Positions 18,590 to 28,622 are shown, counted from the stretch's first letter. The stretch is DNA of 64,000 nucleotides from an uncultured Clostridia bacterium (GCA_947165595.1 CAMVAV010000003.1:1-64000); one strand, 5' to 3'. The notes: generated by a model from the letters alone, not told the origin. Numbers and translations are program-made.

Positions 18590-20041
18590 ATGGTGGAAAC
18601 TGAACTCAAAAAGTTGATTTCTCAAGTGGAAGCGCGAAAAAGTGAAGAACAAGTCGTAGAAGTGAAGTCCGCGCACGAGGGCTGCCCGGAGAAACTCTAC
18701 GATACCATCTCCGCGTTCGCCAATCAAAGCAGCGGCGGGACGCTGCTGTTCGGGCTGGATGAGCGCCGGAGCTTTGCGCGCGTGGGCGTCTATGACGCGC
18801 AGGACTTGCAGAAGAAGGTCATGGAATACTGCGAGCAGATGACGCCGGTCGTGCGGCCCGTGTTCACGGTCACGGAGGAGGACGGGCTTGTGTTCGTCTC
18901 GGCGGAGATCCCGCCCGTGGACGTCGCGGAGCGTCCCTGCTTTAAGACCGCGAAGGGGCGCTTGCAGGGCTCGTATGTCCGCGTGGGCGACGCCGACAAG
19001 CGGATGACCGAGTACGAGGTCTACAGCTACGAGGCGTTCCGCAAAAAATACCGCGACGACGTGCGCCCCGTGGAGGAGCTGACGGTCGCCGCGCTGGATC
19101 AAAACAAGCTGGAACAATATCTTCTGCGTCGGAAGCAGGGGCGGGCGAATCTCTCTGCGCTCCCCGTGGAGCAGCTTTACGAGCTGACGAGCATCACGCG
19201 AAACGGGCAGCTGACGCTCGCGGCGCTGCTGCTGTTCGGTATCTATCCGCAGGCGTATTTCCCGCAGCTGAGCATCATCGCCACTGCCGTGCCGGCGACG
19301 GAGATGGGCGTGCTGGACGCGGAGGGGAACCGCTTCACGGACAGCAAGCGCATTGAGGGAACGCTCCCGGATATGCTGGACGGCGCGCTTGCCTTCGTGC
19401 GAAACAACATGAAGGTCGCGACGAAGCTCGACCCCGCGACCGGGGCGCGGATCGACGTGCCGCAGTATCCGATGGACGCCGTGCGTGAAGTCGTTCTGAA
19501 CGCGCTGGTCCACCGGGATTACAGCTTCCACACGGAAGGGATGCCGATCCAGCTGATCCTCTATTCGGATCGCCTTGAGGTGCGGAATCCCGGCGGACTG
19601 TACGGAAGACTGACCGTCGACGAGCTTGGCCGCGCGCAGCCGGACACGCGCAACCCCGTGCTGGTCACGGCGATGGAGTCGATGGGGCAGACCGAGAACC
19701 GCTACTCCGGCATTCCGCGCATTCGCCGCGCGATGGCGGAGCTGTCCCTGCCGGAGCCGGTGTTCGCCGACTCGCGCGGCGAGTTTTCCGTCTGCCTGTA
19801 TCACGGCAAAGCCGCGGAGGAAGGAGCAAGCGTCCCGGCGGCGGTGTCCGACGAAAAGGGGCTGCTGGAATTCTGCAAAACGCCGCGCAGCCGCGCGGAG
19901 ATCGTCGGGTTCCTTGCGATCCCGTCCGCGCAATACGCGCTGCGCCGCTATCTCGATCCGCTGATCGAGGCGGGGGCGATCCGCCTCTCGCTGCCGGAGA
20001 AGCCGCGCAGCCCCAGGCAGACGTATGAGACGGCGGTCTGA
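18590..20041 (+). CDS. AlbA_2/Schlafen-like (AAA_4) putative DNA-binding regulator with C-terminal ATPase-like domain
   Basis: ESLT-type EVKSAHEGCPEKLYDTISAFANQSSGGTLLFGL and PQYPMDAVREVVLNALVHRDYS, GGLYGRLTVDELG; GAGGAG SD before ATG 18590. Confidence 0.85.
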   Translation: MVETELKKLISQVEARKSEEQVVEVKSAHEGCPEKLYDTISAFANQSSGGTLLFGLDERRSFARVGVYDAQDLQKKVMEYCEQMTPVVRPVFTVTEEDGLVFVSAEIPPVDVAERPCFKTAKGRLQGSYVRVGDADKRMTEYEVYSYEAFRKKYRDDVRPVEELTVAALDQNKLEQYLLRRKQGRANLSALPVEQLYELTSITRNGQLTLAALLLFGIYPQAYFPQLSIIATAVPATEMGVLDAEGNRFTDSKRIEGTLPDMLDGALAFVRNNMKVATKLDPATGARIDVPQYPMDAVREVVLNALVHRDYSFHTEGMPIQLILYSDRLEVRNPGGLYGRLTVDELGRAQPDTRNPVLVTAMESMGQTENRYSGIPRIRRAMAELSLPEPVFADSRGEFSVCLYHGKAAEEGASVPAAVSDEKGLLEFCKTPRSRAEIVGFLAIPSAQYALRRYLDPLIEAGAIRLSLPEKPRSPRQTYETAV

Positions 20042-20247
20042 GTCGTTTCTATGTCTTCAGTCCTGAAGTTTTTGCACGCTCCGCCGCCTTGCCCACTATC
20101 TGACCCAGACCGGGAATTAAACTTCGTGAGGTCCGGTTTTCCGAACAGCCGAAGCAGGAAATGCTCGACGACGGCTGGACCTGCGGCCACTACGACTGGT
20201 ATATGTGCTACAGCGTCTAACACAAAACCGTTTCGGCAGGCAGCATC

Positions 20248-20469
20248 ATGAGAAAGGCCTTTATTATATTCAGGTTCACGAAACGGTCCGACAAACGCGA
20301 CGAGCGCGCGGAGCGTATGCTCGCGGAGCTGACCGCAGAGATGGCAAAGCGCGAAGGCGTGACCGAAGCGTTGAAGGCGTACGATCAGATGGAGTGGGTG
20401 CAGCGGATAAACAGCATCCGGTCGAGGGCGGAGGAAGTCGTCTACAGCGAAGTGATTTACGCAATATAG
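20248..20469 (+). pseudogene. TnpV-like transposon-encoded protein, truncated remnant
   Basis: ERMLAELTAEMAKREGVTEALKAYDQMEWVQRINSIRSRAEEVVYSEVIY matches the recalled TnpV C-terminal pattern. Confidence 0.65.
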
Positions 20470-20522
20470 TTCTGCATACAGCAGGAGGGCAAGCTGCGGC
20501 TTGCCCTCCTGCTGTATACGCC

Positions 20523-23500
20523 CTACTTCGCCACGTTCTCGCAGAACCGCTCGATGATCGCCGCGATCTGGCCTCTCGTTGCCGTGCCCTGCGGATCGAG
20601 GACGACGTTGCCGCTGCCGTCCGTCGTGCCGTTGATAAGCCCCGCGCCGACCGCCCACGCGAGCGCCTGCTGCGCGTAGTCGTGTACATCGCCCGCGTCG
20701 GGGAAGCTGCTCACGTCGCCGCTCACGTTCACGTCGTAGCCCTTGTACTGCGCGTAGTTGTAGAGCATGACGGCAAGCTGCTCGCGGGAAACGGGATCGT
20801 TCGCGCCGAACTTCTCGTCCTCGCCCTGCGCGACGCCGTTCTCAACAGCCCACGCCACGCTGCCCGCAAACCAGTCGTCCGCGTGTACGTCGAGGAACTC
20901 CACGAGATCGGCGGGCGCTTCCGCGCCGTCAAGGTTCATCAGAAGCTGCGTGATCTGCCCGCGGCTCGCTTCCGCGTCCGCGTGGAACTCGCCGTTGCCG
21001 GCGCCGTTCATCACCTCATGGCTCGTCGCCCAGGCAACGCTGTCCGCGTGCCATTCGTTGCCCGTCACATCGTTCATCGGCTTGGTGTTATCGACGATCT
21101 TGACCGTGGCGCCGCTTTCCAGCGTCAGTACGACGCCCTCGTCGCCCGTGGTCGAGGTCTTGACGATCTCCTCTGTGCCGTCCGCGCGGACGATGACCGC
21201 GACCGTGCCGGGAGTGAGGTTTTCGGTGGGTATCTCCACCTTGACGCTGCCGCTGTTCGCGGGGAGCGTAACGTTGATCTCCGCCGCGCTCTCGGCGCTC
21301 GCCGCCGCCTTGACCTTCACGGGGAGCGTGACCGGCTCGCCGGACTTCGCCGCTTCCTCAACGGCTTTGTTGCTCGGCGCGGCCTCGGCGCTGACGGTGT
21401 TGCCCTGCGCGTCGGTCTTGACCGTGCCGGTGGAGCCGTCCGCCGCTTTTTCGGTGGTCGTGGCGCTGCCGTCCTTCGCCGTGGTCATGGTGGTGGTCGA
21501 GCCGTCCGTCGCAGTCGTCACGGCGGTCTTGGAGCCGTCCGCGTTCGTGGTGGTCGAGGTCTTGCTGCCGTCCGGGTTGGTCGTGGTGGTGATGCTTGTC
21601 GTCGCCGGCGCGCCCGAGGAACCGCCGGACGAACCGCCGCCGGAGCCGCTGCCGCCGCCGTTGCCGCCGGAGCCGCTGCCGCCGCCGGACTGTCTGGCGT
21701 TGACCGTCAGCTTGCCGTTCACATACTTGATCTCGTTGTAGTTGCCGCCCGCCGGAGCTTCCGCGCCGGACACGATGATGTCATAGCTGCCCGCTTTGGT
21801 GTTGTCGGGCTGCGCGGAATAAGTGACATCAGGCTTTTTCGCCAGTGTCTCGCCGTTCCTTGAGTCCCGCGACGGTGTAGCTGTCCTCGCCCGGTGTCGG
21901 TACGGTGCCGCCCACTTGGATGCTGGGGGATTTTGCCGTGATGGTGATGGTCGCCTTGCTGATCGTGAAGTTCGCCAACGCCTCGCCCGCGCCGTAATCT
22001 GTGGTTTCCGTGATGGTCGCCCTGACCGTGTACTCGCCCGCCTTGGTCGGAACGCCGGCGGCGTAGGTGTTGTCATCCGCGCCTTTCACCTTGTAAGCAT
22101 AGGCCACAGCGCCGTTGCCGGTGTTGCCGCTCACGCTCGGCGTCTTGGCGGCGTCGCCATACGTCCAGCCCGCGAGCGTCACGGTCGGAGTGATGGCGAG
22201 CTTATCCAGCACGGTGAGCGTCGCGGTGATGTTGTAATCGGCGTAGTTCTGCGAGGTCACTTTCACGGTGACGGCCGCGGTCTTGCCCTTGTTGGCCTCA
22301 ACATCCTTAAATGCAAAGTTGAGCTTGCCGCTTGCGACGGAGGGATTGCCGTTCAAAACGCTGTCGGCGTCCGTCGTTGAAGTGATGCTCGCCGTGCCGC
22401 CGTCCACGATCAGCGCCGAGAGATCGACCGTGCCGCTCGCGCCGAGTTTCGCGGAGCCGGTGGCGGTCTGGTCGCTGTGGGCCGCCCTGCCGATGGTGAA
22501 TGTGGTAGTATTTGCCGCAGGCAGCTTGTAGTTCGCCGCCTTCTCTCCGGTCAAGCCGCTTGCCGTGGCGGTGTAGCCCGTCCTGGCGTCAGTCTGCGCG
22601 CCGCTGACAGTGACGGAGATCGTGTCGCCGTTCGCCGTACCTGTCGCCGTGGCGGTGGGCGCCTGCGCCGAGCCGTTGAAGGTCAGCGACGTGTTGCTCC
22701 AATTCAAGCCGACCTCTTTCTGCCCGATTGTGACGGACCCGCACTTTATTTTCGGGCCGTCGGCATATTCCTCATTGTTGCTTTGCGCATAGTACCAGAC
22801 GTAGTACGTGCCCGCATCAGTCGCGGCAGGCCAAATGCCCCCCGGTTGGTTGCCATCGTTGCAATACGCACGCCAGCCTTCCGTCGGCGGGGTGCTGCTG
22901 TCGCTTGTGGTAACGGCATACAGGAGATTTCCGCCTTCTGCATTTATATTCCCGGTGGTCAGTGCTTGACTCTCGCCGTCGTAACAGGAATCGCTCTGCA
23001 GCGAGGGCTCACCATTGATACCCGGCGTATCCTTGAACACGACCTTGCCGCCGTCCAGCACGGCGGCGAGGGTTGCGGCGTCGCTGTGGAACTTCGCCGC
23101 GTCGTCGGCGGTAAGGGTGTAGTTGATGCTGCCTTCATTCAGTTTGCCGCCCACCGCGGCGGTATCGCCCGCGACCGCGGTGACGCAGATGTTCGCGCCG
23201 GTCGTCAGCGCGCCGGTGACGGTGATGAGTTCGTCTCCGTAAAATATGACATTGCTCACCCGTGAATTGTTGTTTTTGTTATTATTGATCACGGGCGTGC
23301 CGCTCATGGTGACCGTGCCACCATCGACGAATACGCCACCGCCGTACGGGCCCGCGCTATTGTCGCTGATGCTTCCACCGGTCATCGTGAACGTGCTGTT
23401 CCCGACGCACACTCCGCCGCCGCCGAGCAGCGCGCTGTTGCCGGTGATGCTTCCGCCGGTCATCGCGAACGTGCAGCCGTCATTAACGTACACCCCGCCG

Positions 23501-24075
23501 CCGTATCCAACAGTATTCGTGCTGTTGTTACCGGTGATGCTTCCGCCGCTCATGTTGAACGTACCGCCTCTAATAACGTACACCCCACCGCCGCCTTGCC
23601 ACGCGCTGTTGCCGGTAATGCTTCCGCCGCTCATGTTGAACGTACCGCCGAGTACAACCACACCACCGCCACCTAAGTCGCCCCTGTTCTTGCCGCCGGT
23701 AATTTTGCCGGTCTTATCCACACTGCCGTCCGTCACTGTCAGATTGCCTATGACATTGATGACGAAGCCGTTTTCCGCCGCCGCCGTCAATGCACGGTCG
23801 ATGGTGTGGCCGTTCAGGTTGAGCGTGACGGTGACGCCCGATGGAACGCTTAAATAACTGCTGCTCGATTTTGTGGGGTCGCTCACATCCGCATTCAGCC
23901 GAATATATCCGCCCGCCTCCATCTTCTCTTTCAGTTCGGCCCAGGTGGTGACCACCCAGGGGTCGTTCTCGGCGCCGGTGCCGCCGGCGTTCGCCCACGC
24001 CGCCGTCGGCGCATTACCGCTCCATCCCTCGGTGACAAGTGATTTGTCAAGGGTGTTTTTATCCCAGTTCATCAT
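20523..24075 (-). pseudogene. SLH-domain surface adhesin with beta-helix repeats and MBG-type domains; frameshifted and lacking a signal peptide
   Basis: ORFs 21829..24192 and 20523..22076 join as VAGLK|NGETLAKKPDVTYSAQPDNTKAGSYDI; C-terminal SLH repeats; N-terminus begins mid-pattern without a signal sequence. Confidence 0.8.
23290..23690 (-). repeat. coding tandem repeats (beta-helix GGGVYVxxGTFxMSGGSITGNSA units)
   Basis: about six imperfect units in the translated adhesin. Confidence 0.85.
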
Positions 24076-24121
24076 CTTAATGCACCTTACTGCGTACCTT
24101 ATAGAAATTATGAGAAAAAGC

Positions 24122-24150
24122 TTGACAAGTGACCTTTCGTTCACTATAAT
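24122..24150 (+). promoter_or_regulatory. consensus promoter of the tetR gene
   Basis: TTGACA-17 bp-TATAAT. Confidence 0.9.
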
Positions 24151-24169
24151 CGGTGAACGAAAGGTCACT
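24128..24169. promoter_or_regulatory. candidate TetR operator, perfect inverted repeat
   Basis: AGTGACCTTTCGTTCAC-TATAATCG-GTGAACGAAAGGTCACT, 17-bp arms, 8-bp spacer containing the -10 box. Confidence 0.9.
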
Positions 24170-24190
24170 CTGCATATCAGGGAGGTTCCC

Positions 24191-24793
24191 ATGGCAAAGG
24201 ATACAAAGGAAAGGATTCTTGCGGCGGCGCTGGATATGTTTTCTCAAAACGGCTATGCGGGCACGAATGTCCGCGAGCTCACGGCCTCTCTCGGACTGGT
24301 CAAGTCGTCGATGTACAAGCATTTTGAGAGCAAAGAGGAAATATGGAACCGTCTTTTGGATGAGATGATCGCCTATTACGGCGAGCGCTTTGGCTCACCG
24401 GAGCATCTTCCGCCTGTGCCGGATTCTGCGGAAGCGCTCGTGTCGATGACCATGCGGATGGTGGATTTAACGATCCATGACGAGAAGATCGTCAAAACGA
24501 GAAAGGTTCTGACGATCGAGCAGTTTCGCGACGAGCGAGCCAGAGCTCTTGCGACGAAGCATTTTCTCACGGGGCTCAGGGATATGTTCACGCCGGTCTT
24601 TGCCGGAATGATGGAGAAGGGACTGCTGAGACGGGACGATCCCGCCGCGCTTGCCTTCGCCTATACCGCGCCGATCTCCGCTCTCATTCACCTCTGTGAT
24701 CGGGAACCGGAGAAGACGGACGCGGCCATGGCTCAGATCGAGGCGTTCAGCCGGCATTTCATCAAGACGTACGGAGTGACTGACAATGGGTAA
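24191..24793 (+). CDS. TetR/AcrR family transcriptional regulator
   Basis: KERILAAALDMFSQNGYAGTNVRELTASLGLVKSSMYKHFESKEEIW HTH; GGAGG SD. Confidence 0.95.
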   Translation: MAKDTKERILAAALDMFSQNGYAGTNVRELTASLGLVKSSMYKHFESKEEIWNRLLDEMIAYYGERFGSPEHLPPVPDSAEALVSMTMRMVDLTIHDEKIVKTRKVLTIEQFRDERARALATKHFLTGLRDMFTPVFAGMMEKGLLRRDDPAALAFAYTAPISALIHLCDREPEKTDAAMAQIEAFSRHFIKTYGVTDNG

Positions 24794-25089
24794 AACTGGA
24801 CGGCGCCCATGCGGGAAGGTTTCTGGAAAACCTGCAAAAAGAGATAGGCAGCTTGCCCTGCTGCCGGACGGAGCAATCCGGGTCCTTGTCAGTGCGGACC
24901 TTGGCACGATCAAAAACCGTTTCCGGGAGCGGATGCACGGGAATCTGCCCGCGCCGGTGGAAAGGATGCCGGAGAAAAAGCACGGCGTGTTCGACGGCGA
25001 GCCTCACGATTACCGTTTTGACGGGGTAAACGGAGACGCTTCAGAACCCGCAAGGGCGCATAAACAGAGTAACCGCATCATGCCGTCAC

Positions 25090-25276
25090 CCCAGGCGGCG
25101 TCAAAGGAGATCGAGCACACCCGCTGGTCGCGCTCGACGCAGTAGATCGGCAGCTGCCGCGCGGTCGCCGCGGCGGTCACCGCGGCGGGAGCGTTCACCG
25201 CCGCAAAGATGGCGACGCTCGCCAGCGCCGCCGCGAGCAGCGTGAGATACCGTTTGCGAACAAAATAAAATCGCAT
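25090..25276 (-). pseudogene. 5' fragment of a PdaB-like polysaccharide deacetylase
   Basis: TM segment then RQLPIYCVERDQRVCSISFDAAWG, after which the expected NodB domain is missing. Confidence 0.65.
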
Positions 25277-25280
25277 GAAA

Positions 25281-25322
25281 AAGCCCTCCTCACAGTCTTT
25301 TTGCAAGACTATGCGGGAGGGC
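25281..25322 (-). terminator. terminator hairpin just upstream of the pdaB-like ATG
   Basis: minus strand AGCCCTCC...GGAGGGCT TTTTT with nested AGTCTT/AAGACT arms. Confidence 0.6.
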
Positions 25323-25415
25323 TCGTTCAAAATACCGCGCGGTCCGCGACCTCCTTGACGGCGATCGAGCCGGTGATGTGGCAGCCGTCGCAGTCGTCGC
25401 CGCACAAAACAATGC

Positions 25416-25860
25416 TCACAACAGTTTCCTGAGTGCGTCCGCCACCCTTTGCACACGGGTGCCGATGACCACTTGCACGCTTCCGCCGCCGGGGCGGAAC
25501 ACCCCCTTCGCTCCGGCGGTGAGGAGCAGATACTCCCGCACCGCGTCGGGATCACGCAGCTCCAGACGCAGCCGGGTGATACAGTTGTCCACCGCAAGCA
25601 GATTCTCCCTGCCTCCCAAAGCCTCCAGCACAAGAGACAGGTTGACCCCTTCCGCAAGGATATCGGTCCGCTTCGACGCGACGGCCTCCCCTGCGGCCTC
25701 GGGGAGAGGATCGTCCTCCCGGCCGGGGGTTTTCAAGTCAAAGCGCGAAATAAAGAAACAAAAGAGCAGGTAAAAGCTGAGAAAAGCCGCCGCAGATACC
25801 GCGAAAACTCCGTCAGGCGCGGCGGCGGCGCCGCAAAGCGCAGCACGGCGGAGGTAAGTC
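25416..25860 (-). pseudogene. 3' fragment of a PTS EIICB protein (glucose/GlcNAc type), EIIB domain retained
   Basis: ISRFDLKTPGRED EIIC tail followed by NLLAVDNCITRLRLELRDP EIIB phosphocysteine motif; no EIIC body upstream. Confidence 0.75.
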
Positions 25861-25910
25861 CCATCACGCTTCGCCCCCTTCGGCGGCACGCCGCGGCCCG
25901 CGCGTCTTTC

Positions 25911-26837
25911 TCATTTCAGATACCCGTCGATGATCGACGCCCAGCCGTTGTAGTCCCTGCTGCCGATATACGCCTCGCCGAGCACCTTGCCGCTGCCGTC
26001 GACAAAGATCGTCACGGGGATGTAGCCCGTATCCATGTAGGGGTCGAAGCCGCTCGTGTAGCGCAGGCAGGGGTAGGTGACGCCGAGGCGCTTCACCGTT
26101 TTGACGTCGTCCGCCTCATCCTCTGCGTCGTAGACGCCGAGAAACTGCACGTCCCTGTCGGCGTAGTCCCGCGAGAGCTTTTGCAGGTCGGGCAGCTCGC
26201 CGACGCAGGGGCCGCACCAGTACGCCCAGTAGTTGACGACCGTGAGCTTATGCCCGGAAAAGCACGCGTCCGTCCAGGTCTTCCCGTTCATATCCACGGT
26301 GGTAAAGGAAAAATCGGGATCCCAGTTCTCCGACTCGCCGGAGGCGGGAGCGGTGGCGACGAGCATCGTGCGGCGGCCCGAGTCGTAGCTCACGGCGAAG
26401 CCCAGCGCGTCGCCCAGATCGCGCAGCTTGAAGTAGTTGTTCCCGTCGATGTTGTACGCGGTGAGCGAGTTGGTCCTGCTGCCGTTGATGTAGATGGTCT
26501 GCGCGCTCTTGACGGCGTTTTTCGTTCCGCTGCCGACGGCAGCCAGCTCGCCGCCGTTCTTCACGTACGCCTTGCCCGTGGTGATGGTCACGGCGTTCGT
26601 CGCGCTGTTGTAGCCGACGCTGAACTGCGCCTTGCTCCCGTTGAGCAGATACGCGAGGTCGCGCAGCTTGAAGTAGTTGTTGCCGGAGATGTTGTACGCA
26701 GCCGCCGCGGCTGCCTTGCCGTCGATCTCCAGCTTCTGGTCCGAAACGACGGCGGACGCCGCGCGCGCGCCGACGCAGAGCGACAAAACCGTCGCCGCCG
26801 CGAGCACGAGGCAGGAAAGGCGCTTGCAGAGCTTCAT
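25911..26837 (-). CDS. secreted TlpA-like thioredoxin-fold protein with N-terminal copper-amine-oxidase-type stalk repeats
   Basis: signal peptide; two YNIxGNNYFKLRDL repeats; VNYWAYWCGPCVGELPDLQ. Confidence 0.88.
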   Translation of the reverse strand: MKLCKRLSCLVLAAATVLSLCVGARAASAVVSDQKLEIDGKAAAAAAYNISGNNYFKLRDLAYLLNGSKAQFSVGYNSATNAVTITTGKAYVKNGGELAAVGSGTKNAVKSAQTIYINGSRTNSLTAYNIDGNNYFKLRDLGDALGFAVSYDSGRRTMLVATAPASGESENWDPDFSFTTVDMNGKTWTDACFSGHKLTVVNYWAYWCGPCVGELPDLQKLSRDYADRDVQFLGVYDAEDEADDVKTVKRLGVTYPCLRYTSGFDPYMDTGYIPVTIFVDGSGKVLGEAYIGSRDYNGWASIIDGYLK

Positions 26838-26935
26838 GTGTATCTCCCTTTCGTTTCAGGATATTTGCCGCGGTCATCCGCGGCAGTCTCATCGTAACAC
26901 AGACGGTCGAAAAATGCAACGCGGGGAGAAGGATT

Positions 26936-28522
26936 TCATTCGCCGCTTCTCCCATTCTCTCCCGCTCGCGCCTCCATCACCGCCCGGAGCGCCTCCGAGC
27001 ACCTGTAGTCGATCTCCAGACGCCCGCCCTCGAATACGCGGATGGCCGCCACCGTCTGCGCGAGCGTCGCGCGGTCCAACTCCGTGAGGCGTCCTTCGCG
27101 CAGCAGACGCTCCGTCCACGGACGGCGCGGCGCCCCCTGCGCGGCGCGCTCCCGCAGTGCCGCGAGCTGCGCGTTCAGCGTCCGCTCCCGCGCGGCATAG
27201 TCCTCCCGGTAGCACAGGAATTCCTCCCGGCGCAGCAGTCCGTCGCGCACGTCCTCCCGGACGTCCTGCCGCAGCCTTCGGACGCGCGCGAGCGCAGCCT
27301 CCAGCTGTCTTGCGCCGTCCCCCCCGCCGCCCGCCTGCCCGGACGCCGCCCGCTCCGCGAGCGTGCCGAGGTCCCCCGCCCGCGCGAGGACGCGGTTGAG
27401 GTCCGCCAGCACGATCCGGCTGAGCGCGTCCTCCCGGACGGAGTGGCTCGCGCAGGCGGCGGAGCCGCGGCGCTGATACGCGCCGCAGGCGTAGGTCGTC
27501 CCGCCGTGCCGGGCGGTCCGCGTCATGGCAGCGCCGCAGTCGCCGCAGCGCAGAAAGCCCGCGAAGAGGGAAAGCCTCCCCGCGGGATCGCCAGAGCGCG
27601 CGCGTCCGGCGGACGCCGCCTGCGCGGCGTCCCAGAGGGCACGGGAAACGATCGGCTCGTGCGTCCCCTCCGCGACGATCCAGCCGCTGCGCTCCACCGC
27701 GCGCGCTTTGCCGTGCATGACCGCGCGCGCCGTGCGGTTTGCCGTCAGGCTGCCGAGGTACGTCTCGCTGCGCAGGAGCTTGTGCACCGCCGCGTAGGTC
27801 CAGCGCCCCGCCGTTCCGGGCGGCGCGCCGCCCGCGCAGCGCAGCCCCATCAGCCGCTTGTAGTCGCCGGGGCTCGGCACGCCGTCCTCGTTGAGCGCCC
27901 TCGCGATCCGCGCCTGTCCGACTCCCTCCGCCGCCATGCGGAAGACGCGGCGCACGACCTCCGCCGCCGCGGGATCGACGAGCAGGCGATTCCGGTTCTC
28001 CGGGTCCTTGCGATAGCCGTAGGGGGCGAACGCGCCGCAGAACTCGCCGCGCCTCTGCTTGGCGCGGATGGCGCTGCGCACCTTGTCGGAGATGTCCCGC
28101 GCGTACTGCGCGTTGAACACATTTTGGAGCGGCAGGAGCAGGCTGTAGGGCCCGCTTTCGCTGTCCACGCCGTCGTTGACCGCGAGGAAGCGCACGCCCC
28201 GCTCCGGGAAATACCGCTCCAGATACCAGCCCATGCCGATGTAGTCCCGTCCGAAGCGGGAAAGGTCCTTCACGATCACGCAGTCGAGCTTTCCCGCCTC
28301 AATGTCCGCGAGCATCCTCCGGAAGCCGGGGCGCGCGAAATTTGTCCCCGTCGCGCCGTCGTCCGTAAACACGGCGGCGAGCCGAAGCTCCGGCCGCGCG
28401 CGGCAGAAATCCTCGATGCAGCGCCGCTGATTGACGACGCTGTCGCTCTCGGGCCTGTCTCCGTCCTCTCTGGACAGACGGCAGTACGCCGCCGCCCGCC
28501 AGAGCTTTTTTTCAGGCGTCAT
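26936..28522 (-). CDS. large serine recombinase
   Basis: AAAYCRLSREDGD, VIVKDLSRFGRDYIGMG resolvase motifs, recombinase domain, CGDCGAAM zinc ribbon, coiled-coil. Confidence 0.93.
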   Translation of the reverse strand: MTPEKKLWRAAAYCRLSREDGDRPESDSVVNQRRCIEDFCRARPELRLAAVFTDDGATGTNFARPGFRRMLADIEAGKLDCVIVKDLSRFGRDYIGMGWYLERYFPERGVRFLAVNDGVDSESGPYSLLLPLQNVFNAQYARDISDKVRSAIRAKQRRGEFCGAFAPYGYRKDPENRNRLLVDPAAAEVVRRVFRMAAEGVGQARIARALNEDGVPSPGDYKRLMGLRCAGGAPPGTAGRWTYAAVHKLLRSETYLGSLTANRTARAVMHGKARAVERSGWIVAEGTHEPIVSRALWDAAQAASAGRARSGDPAGRLSLFAGFLRCGDCGAAMTRTARHGGTTYACGAYQRRGSAACASHSVREDALSRIVLADLNRVLARAGDLGTLAERAASGQAGGGGDGARQLEAALARVRRLRQDVREDVRDGLLRREEFLCYREDYAARERTLNAQLAALRERAAQGAPRRPWTERLLREGRLTELDRATLAQTVAAIRVFEGGRLEIDYRCSEALRAVMEARAGENGRSGE

Positions 28523-28622
28523 GCGCCCGTATGAGGTCGAGAACGACCTCCTCCGCCGTGCGCGTGCCGACGAAAAAGCGGTCGACCGTATAGACGCGCT
28601 CGTCCCTGTTCTGCGCCTTCAT
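28512..28622 (-). CDS. small ORF overlapping the recombinase start (MKAQNRDERVYTVDRFFVGTRTAEEVVLDLIRAHDA)
   Basis: GGGGAGG SD; TGA overlaps the recombinase start region. Confidence 0.5.
   Translation of the reverse strand: MKAQNRDERVYTVDRFFVGTRTAEEVVLDLIRAHDA

Noticed and set aside
23290-23690. Regularly spaced repeats that could suggest a CRISPR array
   Set aside because: Repeats keep reading frame and encode beta-helix units; unit and spacer lengths vary and no cas genes are present.
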